From Limnohabitans sp. (GTDB taxonomy: Bacteria; Pseudomonadota; Gammaproteobacteria; Burkholderiales; Burkholderiaceae_C), in assembly GCA_009693225.1 (NCBI GenBank), contig SHXP01000132.1, forward strand, positions 1-6,606: a stretch of DNA of 6,606 bases, given 5' to 3'. A program made the translations under genes and the position numbers. Numbering within the stretch: the first letter of the stretch is position 1; each line of letters begins with the position of its first letter. Positions 1-5,251 of this stretch are shown one piece after another. The notes below the pieces were generated by a model, which was not told the origin of the DNA, did no database searches, and worked only from the letters and a program-made list of their open reading frames with translations.

Positions 1-2
1 CA

Positions 3-164
3 AGCGGGGGCGGCGCCATGATCGTGGACAAGTACGGCGCCAAGGAGGGACTCCCAGTTGCGCTTTGCTCCAGCGGGACTGCGTTCAGAAAAGACAGCAT
101 TGAAAAGAAAACAGGAATAGAATTCAAAAACTGGGGCAGCGCCGACCAGTTGCATGAAACCTGA
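3..164 (+). CDS. C-terminal end of an unrecognised protein (5' end outside window)
   Basis: An open frame runs from the window edge to a TGA at 162-164 and gives 53 residues. It begins SGGGAMIVDKYGAKEG and ends with GIEFKNWGSADQLHET. The other two plus frames stop early (the first at 19-21), and the residues form a balanced mix with hydrophobic segments such as LPVALC, as expected for the end of a soluble alpha/beta protein. I do not recognise the family and assign no function. The gene converges on the response regulator at 246-890, and only about 80 bases separate the two stops. It could equally be the last part of a longer enzyme or of a mobile-element gene; the fragment is too short to decide. 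Confidence 0.6.
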   Translation, partial: SGGGAMIVDKYGAKEGLPVALCSSGTAFRKDSIEKKTGIEFKNWGSADQLHET

Positions 165-210
165 GTGCAGCTTAAACTGGCATCAAGTTTGTCTTGCTCT
201 TGGGGTCCAC

Positions 211-250
211 TTTAAACTGGTTTTTGTAGCAAGGGTATAAACAGTTTAAA
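211..250. repeat. Inverted repeat between convergent genes
   Basis: TTTAAACTG (211-219) and its exact reverse complement CAGTTTAAA (242-250) flank a 22-base spacer. A further direct copy, TTAAACTGG, lies at 172-180 and matches 212-220 exactly. The right arm overlaps the TAA stop of the response regulator. The arms are AT-rich and no T-run follows on either strand, so this is not a canonical intrinsic terminator. It may be a weak bidirectional 3' structure or a protein site. Confidence 0.4.
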
Positions 251-890
251 AAACTACATTTGATTCAATAATCTGGTGACGCAGTGCCAAATGAACCAGA
301 CCCGCAAGCGTATCTATTTTGAGGTTTTCTCTGATTTTTGTCTGAAGGTTATAGATGCTTTTATCATTCAAATTCATGACCTTGGCACAGTAGCTGATGG
401 TTTTTCCTTGCGCCAGCAATCTGAATAACTCGAGTTCCCGCAAGCTGAGTGATGAAACTCGTTCAAGCTCTTCGTGCAATAACGTATGGCTGCAATTTGA
501 ATTGATGTTTGCATCAATAAACTCTTCGCCCATGTTTACCGCGTGAATGGCCAGCAGCAGTTTTTCGGGCGACACATTTTTTGACACGAAAGACTTGGCT
601 CCCACCTCCAGCGCCTTGCGCTTGACCACCGGGGTGCCGTACATAGAACATATCAGTATTTTGGCGGCGGTATCGCGCAGCAGCATTTCTTGCAACAAAC
701 TCAGACCGGTGACGCCTGGCATCGACAAGTCGAGTACCGTGATATCCGGTTTGTAGACCACGAAAGCGAGGTACGCCGAATCAGCTTCACTCGCCTCTGC
801 CACCACTTCGACGGCAGAGTTGGTTTCAAGAAGGCGCTTATAGCCTGGTCGCGCCACTGGATGGTCATCTACCAATAAAACGCGGATCAT
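246..890 (-). CDS. NarL/FixJ-family two-component response regulator
   Basis: A 214-residue protein with an N-terminal receiver domain (about 1-120) and a C-terminal LuxR-type helix-turn-helix (about 146-208). The acidic pair D8-D9, the phosphoacceptor D54 in VLDLSMPG, S82 and K104 are all in the expected places, so it should be phosphorylated by a histidine kinase and then bind DNA. No kinase gene is in the window. I chose the ATG at 888-890 because MIRVLLVDDHP is the normal start of the family; the frame stays open upstream to 1040, but that extension resembles no known domain. No clear Shine-Dalgarno precedes this ATG. The recognition-helix region (NLNDKSIYNLQTKIRENLKI) departs from the family consensus: the usual asparagine-histidine pair is NL. 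Base composition is visibly AT-richer than the radA or ilvE regions. The size and layout recall UvrY/GacA, but the exact orthologue cannot be named. Confidence 0.93.
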   Translation of the reverse strand: MIRVLLVDDHPVARPGYKRLLETNSAVEVVAEASEADSAYLAFVVYKPDITVLDLSMPGVTGLSLLQEMLLRDTAAKILICSMYGTPVVKRKALEVGAKSFVSKNVSPEKLLLAIHAVNMGEEFIDANINSNCSHTLLHEELERVSSLSLRELELFRLLAQGKTISYCAKVMNLNDKSIYNLQTKIRENLKIDTLAGLVHLALRHQIIESNVVF

Positions 891-965
891 CTGAAAATAT
901 GGGCCTAGGTTGCAGTGAAATGCATAGTGTTTGCAAGTGGTGTATGTTGAATCAAACACACAAAA

Positions 966-997
966 GGGAATTTTTCCCGCACTTAAAACGGGGGAAA
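966..997 (-). promoter_or_regulatory. Competing hairpins in the leader of the response regulator (attenuator-like)
   Basis: Read in the minus direction, TTTCCCCCG (997-989) is followed by CGGGAAAAA (979-971), then TTCCC (970-966), then a U-rich TTTTGTGTGTTTG. The middle element can pair with the first (CCCG with CGGG, plus flanking T:A pairs across a bulge) or with the third (GGGAA, loop AAA, TTCCC). The second pairing sits just before the U-rich stretch and resembles a weak terminator; the first would exclude it. The stems are short. This could instead be only a weak terminator for transcripts coming from ssb. Confidence 0.3.
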
Positions 998-1068
998 CCA
1001 TAGGGCTTATCTTTTTTGAGGTTAATTCTCCCAGTTTCAAAGTTTTTTACCGATTAGAATCCGGTTCA

Positions 1069-1122
1069 GCCGGCGATCAGAAAATACATATAAACAGCCA
1101 TGCTGTCCATGGTGATCGCGGC
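1069..1122. repeat. Nested dyad (candidate structured element)
   Basis: The outer arms are GCCGGCGATC (1069-1078) and GATCGCGGC (1114-1122), which pair over nine positions with one bulged G at 1072. Inside lies a perfect small hairpin, ACAGC (1094-1098), loop CAT, GCTGT (1102-1106). An AT-rich linker joins the outer and inner left arms. No T-run follows on either strand. The role is unknown; it may be a folded RNA segment, a protein-binding dyad, or chance. Confidence 0.25.
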
Positions 1123-1208
1123 GCAGTCGATGGCGTCTGTATGGTTTTGAGTTGCGGTTGCTTGAGCTTTAAGCAGTCAACCAGTCAGTCAAAGGGAATG
1201 TCTGAGAT

Positions 1209-1416
1209 TTAGACTTCGGCTTTTTTATGGGGTTGCTTTAACAAAAACTCAATGCTCTGTTTGAGCGTGTCCGTTTCGATCAGCGGACAGATTCTGCGAT
1301 GCACATCAATGACTGGATTTTTTTTGCTCAAACATCTGCAAACAAGACAGTCGCACAAAACTGCGCTGTTGCTCGCTCACTACGTCTTCATACACAGCAA
1401 AGCTGATTCGATTCAC
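1209..1416 (-). pseudogene. Possible small gene interrupted at an A8 run
   Basis: On the minus strand, a frame from GTG at 1414-1416 reads VNRISFAVYEDVVSEQQRSF and onward, reaching FEQKKSSH and a TGA at 1306-1308. The poly-A run (T8 on the plus strand at 1318-1325) lies just before this stop. Dropping one A moves to a second open frame that starts NPVIDVHRRICPLIETDT, ends LLKQPHKKAEV, and stops at TAA 1209-1211. Joined, they would give about 68 residues. Both halves look protein-like, but I recognise no family, there is no clear Shine-Dalgarno, and each half is short enough to arise by chance. If real, it is a decayed gene, a slippage-controlled gene, or a sequencing error. It lies downstream of ssb on the same strand. 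Confidence 0.2.
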
Positions 1417-1508
1417 AAAAAATCACGACTAAATAACATGTCGTTGTCAGATGATGCACGCAAGCACGGCCGGTGCACGGTAAGTTTGCAGAATTAACCT
1501 GAATGGAC

Positions 1509-1979
1509 TCAGAACGGAATATCGTCATCCATGTCATCAAACCCGGACTTGGCGGCTGCCGGGGCTTTGGCCACTGCCGGTGTTGCTGCGCGCGGTGCGC
1601 TGCGTGCGCCGCCGTCTTCACCTGCGGGGGCGCCCATGCCTTCGCGCCCGCCGAGCAATTGCAACTCGGTGGCAATGATGTCCACGGTGTTCTTTTCCAC
1701 GCCGGTGGTTTTGTCGGTGTAGACGCCGTACTTCAAGCGGCCTTCGACATAGATGGGTCGGCCTTTTTTGACGTATTCACCGGCGATTTCAGCCAGCCGG
1801 TCATAAAACGTGACCCGGTGCCACTGCGTGTCTTCCACGGTTTCGCCGCTGTTTTTGTCTTTGCGCTTGGTGCTGGTGGCGATGGAAACATTGGCCACGG
1901 CCTGGCCGCTGGGCAAATAACGCACTTCGGGGTCGCGGCCGCAATTGCCGAGCAGTATGACTTTGTTGACGGATGCCAT
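1509..1979 (-). CDS. ssb: Single-stranded DNA-binding protein
   Basis: A 156-residue SSB that coats single-stranded DNA in replication, repair and recombination and recruits partner proteins. It begins MASVNKVILLGNCGRDPEVR, the classic start of the OB-fold domain, which occupies about residues 1-110 and includes the conserved TQWHRVTF segment. A flexible linker rich in Gly, Ala and Pro follows (about 111-145). The protein ends in the acidic tip DDMDDDIPF, which binds RecO, RecQ, PriA, exonuclease I and other partners. AGAGGA, five bases ahead of the ATG, is a good ribosome binding site and confirms the start. The length is typical for a betaproteobacterial SSB. The transporter gene upstream on the same strand ends 72 bases away, and a candidate promoter sits in that gap. 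No clear terminator follows the stop. Confidence 0.98.
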   Translation of the reverse strand: MASVNKVILLGNCGRDPEVRYLPSGQAVANVSIATSTKRKDKNSGETVEDTQWHRVTFYDRLAEIAGEYVKKGRPIYVEGRLKYGVYTDKTTGVEKNTVDIIATELQLLGGREGMGAPAGEDGGARSAPRAATPAVAKAPAAAKSGFDDMDDDIPF

Positions 1980-2025
1980 GGTGTTCCTCTTGATGTGACA
2001 GTGAATAAGTGGTGCCTTTTGCCGG

Positions 2026-2055
2026 ATTATGCGGCTTGGGGCGTTGCGGTTTCAG
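2026..2055 (-). promoter_or_regulatory. Candidate ssb promoter
   Basis: On the minus strand, CTGAAA (2055-2050, four of six matches to TTGACA) is followed after 18 bases by CATAAT (2031-2026, five of six matches to TATAAT). Transcription would start near 2019, about 40 bases ahead of the ssb ATG. The -35 overlaps the stop codon of the transporter gene. This would let ssb be transcribed independently of the transporter. It was picked by eye only. Confidence 0.4.
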
Positions 2056-3251
2056 TGACCTGTGCCCTGTGAATCTGGTGCGCTGCGCACATAGCGGGTG
2101 CCCCAGGCGACCACCAGCCAGACCAGCATCAGCAGCCCGCTGGCCAGGAAAACCCCGTACGCGCCGCCGCGTTTGACCAGCCAGCCGCCGAAAGCACCGC
2201 CGGCAAAAATGCCCAGCGACTGCAAGGTGTTGTACACGCCCAGCGCAGCACCGCGTGAGCCTGCCGGCGCCAGCCGCGAGGCCAGGCTGGGTTGGCTGGC
2301 CTCCAGCACGTTAAAGCCGCAGAAGAACAGAAAGAGCAACACCGCCAGCAACCACAGCTGCGGCTCACCGGCCCAGGCCATACAGCCCCAGGCTGCCTGC
2401 ACCGCCAGGACCAGCACGATACAGCTCAAAAACAACGGCCGCAAATAGCCTTTGCGTTCCAGCGGAAACAGCGTCATGCCCATGAAAACAAAGGACAGCA
2501 AGACCGCCGGCAAATACACATAACCGTGGTCGGTGCTGGCTACCCCAGCCTGCACCAGGAGCGCCGGAATCGCCACCCAGGAGGCGAGTTGCACCGCGTA
2601 CAAGGCGAACACGCCGAAATTCAAGCGGATCAAATCCGGGTGCACCAGCAGGCCCCACAGGCTGTGCGCCGACTTGGTGTTTTTCTGCAAAGGCATTTCA
2701 ACCGGCGTCCACCAGCGAACAATGGCCATGCCGCCGACAGCCAGCAGCAGCGTTACGCCGAAAATCGCCGACAAACCGCCCCATCCGGAGAGCACCGGCC
2801 CCAGCAGCAGCGACAGGGCGAACATCAGACCGATGCTGCCGCCGACCAGGGCCATGCCCTTGGTGCGCACCGAGTCACGCGTCTGGTCGGCCAGCAAAGC
2901 GGTGACCGCGGCTGAAATGGCGCCGCCGCCTTGCAGCGCCCGGCCCCAGGCCAAACCGCTGACGCTGGTGGCCATGGCGCCGACGACGCTGCCCAGCGCC
3001 AGCAATGCCAGTCCCAGATAAATCACGCGTTTGCGGCCCCAGCGGTCGGCCGCCAGCCCGAACGGGATTTGCAGCGCCGCCTGTACCAGACCGTAGATGC
3101 CCATGGCAAAGCCGACCGAGGAAGCGTCCTGGCCGCCGTCGTAGTGGCGCGCCTCGATCATGAACACCGGCAGCACCATGAACAGGCCGAGCATGCGCAA
3201 CGCGTAAATGCTCGAGAGGGAGAACACCGAGCGTTTTTCATCCGCTGTCAT
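2052..3251 (-). CDS. YajR-like major facilitator superfamily transporter
   Basis: A 399-residue inner-membrane protein with about 12 hydrophobic helices. It starts MTADEKRSVFSLSSIYALRM, which closely parallels the beginning of E. coli YajR (MTPGERRATWGLG, followed by SLRMLGMFMVLPV). The MFS motif A, GLAADRWGRKR, lies at about residues 65-75 between helices 2 and 3. GRALQGGGAISAAV further on also matches the family. It is shorter than YajR and ends soon after the last helix at YVRSAPDSQGTGH, so the C-terminal ferredoxin-like YAM domain of YajR is absent. The substrate is unknown; a proton-coupled drug or metabolite exporter is the family expectation. The frame is open upstream to 3572, but that part lies antisense to radA. 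An ATG at 3330-3332 would add 27 residues; neither start has a clear Shine-Dalgarno. I prefer 3251 by family alignment. Confidence 0.92.
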   Translation of the reverse strand: MTADEKRSVFSLSSIYALRMLGLFMVLPVFMIEARHYDGGQDASSVGFAMGIYGLVQAALQIPFGLAADRWGRKRVIYLGLALLALGSVVGAMATSVSGLAWGRALQGGGAISAAVTALLADQTRDSVRTKGMALVGGSIGLMFALSLLLGPVLSGWGGLSAIFGVTLLLAVGGMAIVRWWTPVEMPLQKNTKSAHSLWGLLVHPDLIRLNFGVFALYAVQLASWVAIPALLVQAGVASTDHGYVYLPAVLLSFVFMGMTLFPLERKGYLRPLFLSCIVLVLAVQAAWGCMAWAGEPQLWLLAVLLFLFFCGFNVLEASQPSLASRLAPAGSRGAALGVYNTLQSLGIFAGGAFGGWLVKRGGAYGVFLASGLLMLVWLVVAWGTRYVRSAPDSQGTGH

Positions 3252-3283
3252 GCGTGCGGCGGCGTCATCAGAAGAAGGAATGT

Positions 3284-3312
3284 GGGACAAGAGCGAAGCA
3301 CCTGTGAATAAA
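3284..3312 (+). promoter_or_regulatory. Candidate radA promoter
   Basis: GGGACA (3284-3289, four of six to TTGACA), a 17-base spacer, and AATAAA (3307-3312, four of six to TATAAT). Transcription would start near 3319, leaving a leader of about 47 bases before the radA ATG. It falls in the gap between the divergent transporter and radA genes, the only room for a dedicated radA promoter. The match is modest. Confidence 0.3.
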
Positions 3313-3365
3313 CCAAAGTAAACAACACACATTGTCGCCCATGGGCGGACCGTATCATGCAGCGC

Positions 3366-4742
3366 ATGGCCAAAGAAAAAACCCTGTTCAGTTGCAGCGA
3401 GTGCGGCGGCACCAGCCCCAAATGGCTGGGCAAATGCCCGCACTGCGAGGCCTGGAACACCCTGGTCGAGAGCCGGGTCAGCGACAACGGCGTCAGCAAA
3501 AACCGTTACAGCGAACGCGCAGGACTCGCGCCCGCCTCTACGGTGATGGCGCTCAGCGACATCGAGGCGCAAGAAGTCGACCGCACATCGACCGGCCAGG
3601 ATGAGCTAGACCGGGTGCTGGGCGGCGGCATGGTCGAGGGCGGGGTGGTGCTGATCGGCGGCGACCCGGGCATCGGCAAATCGACTTTGTTGTTGCAGGC
3701 GCTCGACGGCTTGCAGCGCAGCGGCCAGCGCACGCTGTATGTCACCGGCGAAGAATCCGGCGCCCAAGTCGCTTTGCGCGCGCGTCGTTTAGGTCTGGAC
3801 AACAGCCGGGTGAATGTGTTGGCCGAAACCCAGCTGGAAAAAATCATCAGTACCTTGCAGGCGCAGGCGCCGCATATCGCGGTGATTGACTCAATTCAAA
3901 CCGTGTACTCGGACCAACTCACCAGCGCGCCGGGTTCGGTGGCACAAGTGCGTGAATGCGCCGCGCATTTGACGCGCCTGGCCAAGTCCAGCGGCACCGC
4001 CATCGTGTTGGTCGGCCATGTCACCAAAGAAGGCGCGCTCGCCGGGCCGCGCGTGCTCGAGCACATGGTCGACACGGTGCTGTACTTTGAAGGCGACACG
4101 CACTCCAGCTTCCGGCTGGTGCGCGCCATCAAAAACCGCTTCGGCGCGGTCAACGAGATCGGCGTCTTCGCCATGACCGAAAAAGGCCTCAAAGGCGTCA
4201 GCAACCCGAGCGCCATTTTTTTGAGTCAACACGCTGAACCGGTGCCCGGCAGCTGCGTCATGGTCACGCTGGAAGGCACACGCCCGCTGCTGGTGGAGAT
4301 ACAGGCATTGGTCGACAGCGGCGGGCCGTCGCCGCGTCGCTTGTCGGTCGGGCTGGACCGCGACCGCCTGGCCATGTTGCTGGCGGTGTTGCACCGTCAC
4401 GCCGGGGTGGCTTGCATGGACCAGGACGTGTTTGTCAACGCCGTCGGCGGTGTGCGCATCAGCGAACCGGCGGCCGACTTGGCGGTGTTGCTTGCCATAC
4501 AAAGCAGCTTGCGCGGCAAGTCGCTGCCCAAGGGGTTTCTGGCGTTCGGTGAAATCGGCCTGGCCGGTGAAGTACGGCCGGCGCCGCGCGGCCAAGAGCG
4601 ATTGAAAGAAGCCGCCAAACTGGGCTTCAGCGTGGCCTTGATCCCCAAGGCGAATGCGCCGAAAAAACCCATAGAGGGCATGACGGTGCATGCGGTCGAG
4701 CGGATCGATCAGGCGATCGCGGTGTTGCGTCAGTTGGATTGA
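3366..4742 (+). CDS. radA: DNA repair protein RadA (branch-migration ATPase)
   Basis: A 458-residue protein, close to the 460 of E. coli RadA. It acts with RecA in recombinational repair, processing recombination intermediates and driving branch migration. Domains in order: an N-terminal C4 zinc finger with CxxC pairs at C10/C13 and C24/C27; a RecA-like ATPase with Walker A GDPGIGKST (about 99-107) and Walker B ending in AVIDS (about 172-176); the RadA signature KNRFG (about 256-260); and a C-terminal Lon-protease-like domain (about 300-458) without proteolytic function in this family. I start at ATG 3366 because MAKEKTLFSC matches the family start (MAKAPKRAFVC in E. coli); an in-frame ATG at 3357 would add three residues. 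No strong Shine-Dalgarno precedes either. The gene is divergent from the transporter and probably leads transcription of the next small membrane-protein gene. Confidence 0.98.
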   Translation: MAKEKTLFSCSECGGTSPKWLGKCPHCEAWNTLVESRVSDNGVSKNRYSERAGLAPASTVMALSDIEAQEVDRTSTGQDELDRVLGGGMVEGGVVLIGGDPGIGKSTLLLQALDGLQRSGQRTLYVTGEESGAQVALRARRLGLDNSRVNVLAETQLEKIISTLQAQAPHIAVIDSIQTVYSDQLTSAPGSVAQVRECAAHLTRLAKSSGTAIVLVGHVTKEGALAGPRVLEHMVDTVLYFEGDTHSSFRLVRAIKNRFGAVNEIGVFAMTEKGLKGVSNPSAIFLSQHAEPVPGSCVMVTLEGTRPLLVEIQALVDSGGPSPRRLSVGLDRDRLAMLLAVLHRHAGVACMDQDVFVNAVGGVRISEPAADLAVLLAIQSSLRGKSLPKGFLAFGEIGLAGEVRPAPRGQERLKEAAKLGFSVALIPKANAPKKPIEGMTVHAVERIDQAIAVLRQLD

Positions 4743-4752
4743 ATAGCTCAAA

Positions 4753-4767
4753 GCGGTTATTTACCGC
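4753..4767. repeat. Small hairpin after radA
   Basis: GCGGT (4753-4757), loop TATTT, ACCGC (4763-4767), ten bases after the radA stop. It has a five-pair stem and no T-run follows, so it is at best a weak terminator or a transcript-stabilising structure between radA and the next gene. Confidence 0.3.
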
Positions 4768-4790
4768 CTCGTATGCGTCAAAATGGGCGC

Positions 4791-5072
4791 ATGAACTGGC
4801 GCACTATTTTGTTACCCGTCGGCCTGGCCGGCCTGTTGTACCTGTCCTTCCGCGCCTTCAGCTGGTGGGGCTTTTCGCTGACTTCAAGCGGCATCATTTT
4901 CTGGGTATTGCAGCATGTCACAAGGCTGATGAAAACCATGGAAAGTGCCGCCGAGCGGCCCGTGGGCACCCTGGACAACGCCGTCATGTTCCATGCGCTA
5001 TTGCACAAAGGCCAGCGTTTACTCAAAGTCATAGGGCTGGCGCGCAGCCTGGGCAAATTGCAGACCGGCTAA
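4791..5072 (+). CDS. Small membrane protein of unknown function downstream of radA
   Basis: A 93-residue protein starting MNWRTILLPVGLAGLLYLSF. Residues about 7-28 form a clear membrane helix; about 32-46 (SGIIFWVLQHVTRLM) may form a second helix or an amphipathic segment. The rest is a basic, probably cytoplasmic tail that includes LLHKGQRLLKVIGLARSLGK. The basic residue just after the start and the charged tail fit an inner-membrane anchor with the tail in the cytoplasm. A similar short protein next to radA is, from memory, common in Comamonadaceae genomes and is left without a function. An upstream in-frame ATG at 4773 would add six residues; 4791 gives the more natural membrane-protein start. 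The ribosome binding site is weak. It lies 48 bases after radA on the same strand, so it is probably co-transcribed. Confidence 0.8.
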   Translation: MNWRTILLPVGLAGLLYLSFRAFSWWGFSLTSSGIIFWVLQHVTRLMKTMESAAERPVGTLDNAVMFHALLHKGQRLLKVIGLARSLGKLQTG

Positions 5073-5075
5073 GGC

Positions 5076-5207
5076 GTGCAACCTGAAATATTCGCCTGGC
5101 AGGACGAGGCGGGTGACCGGGTCGAATGCACATTTCAAGAGGGGCGTTTGGCCCACTGGGACTTGCAAAGATCGCCGCAAGCGCTTGCGGGCTCTGACGG
5201 GACGTAA
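5076..5207 (+). CDS. Possible 43-residue protein between the membrane protein and ilvE
   Basis: A GTG at 5076-5078, three bases after the preceding stop, opens a frame to TAA at 5205-5207. The product begins VQPEIFAWQDEAGDRVECTF and contains EGRLAHWDLQ. The composition is protein-like, with alternating charged and hydrophobic residues, three tryptophan or phenylalanine anchors early on, and G/C-rich third positions like its neighbours. I recognise no family. AAGG sits only one base from the GTG, too close for a normal ribosome binding site, though translational coupling to the preceding stop is possible. The end of the frame overlaps a perfect palindrome and a candidate ilvE promoter. It may be a real small gene, the remnant of a longer one, or leader sequence without coding role. 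Confidence 0.35.
   Translation: MQPEIFAWQDEAGDRVECTFQEGRLAHWDLQRSPQALAGSDGT
5175..5190. repeat. Perfect 16-base palindrome upstream of ilvE
   Basis: CCGCAAGCGCTTGCGG reads identically on both strands. As RNA it can fold into a six-pair stem with a GCGC loop. It lies about 60 bases ahead of the ilvE ATG and touches the -35 region of the candidate promoter. No T-run follows, so an operator-like or structural role is as likely as termination. Confidence 0.45.
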
Positions 5208-5210
5208 AAT
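5183..5210 (+). promoter_or_regulatory. Candidate ilvE promoter
   Basis: TAAAAT (5205-5210) matches the -10 consensus at five of six bases and is preceded after 16 bases by GCTTGC (5183-5188), a poor -35. Transcription would start near 5217, about 35 bases ahead of the ATG. The -35 lies inside the palindrome at 5175-5190, so a protein bound there could repress. Confidence 0.35.
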
Positions 5211-5251
5211 TGCCCACTTTTAACGGCTGAATTGCCCCCGAAAGGATTTCC

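Larger units (their letters stand above)
891..1508. other. Long intergenic region between ssb and the response regulator
   Basis: About 618 AT-rich bases hold no gene I can support firmly. From right to left on the minus strand there is a possible frameshifted small reading frame (1209-1416), a dyad-rich segment (1069-1122), and competing hairpins (966-997) ahead of the regulator. Open frames on the plus strand (931-1212 and 1252-1497) have no ribosome binding site and no recognisable sequence. The regulator's promoter presumably lies in this region, but I could not pick a convincing -35/-10 pair. Confidence 0.7.

Noticed and set aside
212..241. Plus-strand promoter with TATAAA at 236-241
   Set aside because: The -35 (TTAAAC) is weak, and it would only drive transcription antisense to the response regulator; AT-rich DNA gives such matches by chance.
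891..1040. N-terminal extension of the response regulator by 50 residues
   Set aside because: The receiver domain begins exactly at the ATG at 888-890; the extension has no family similarity and covers the AT-rich leader and hairpins.
1066..1110. 14-residue minus-strand peptide MDSMAVYMYFLIAG in an open frame
   Set aside because: Too short, without a ribosome binding site, and it overlaps the nested dyad; nothing supports translation.
931..1212. 93-codon plus-strand open frame
   Set aside because: No ribosome binding site, mixed composition, no family; it runs through the leader hairpins and the dyad segment.
1211..1226. CTTCGG followed by six T, resembling a tetraloop terminator
   Set aside because: The flanks do not pair beyond the closing C-G, so there is no stem.
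1503..2072. Long open frame on the plus strand (189 codons)
   Set aside because: It lies antisense to ssb. The product is a cysteine- and glycine-rich shadow with no domain, while ssb on the other strand is unmistakable.
3252..3572. N-terminal extension of the transporter
   Set aside because: Most of it is antisense to radA. The part from 3332 is possible, but the family alignment supports 3251.
3891..4751. 286-codon open frame on the minus strand
   Set aside because: Antisense shadow of radA, produced by high-GC codon bias; no recognisable sequence.
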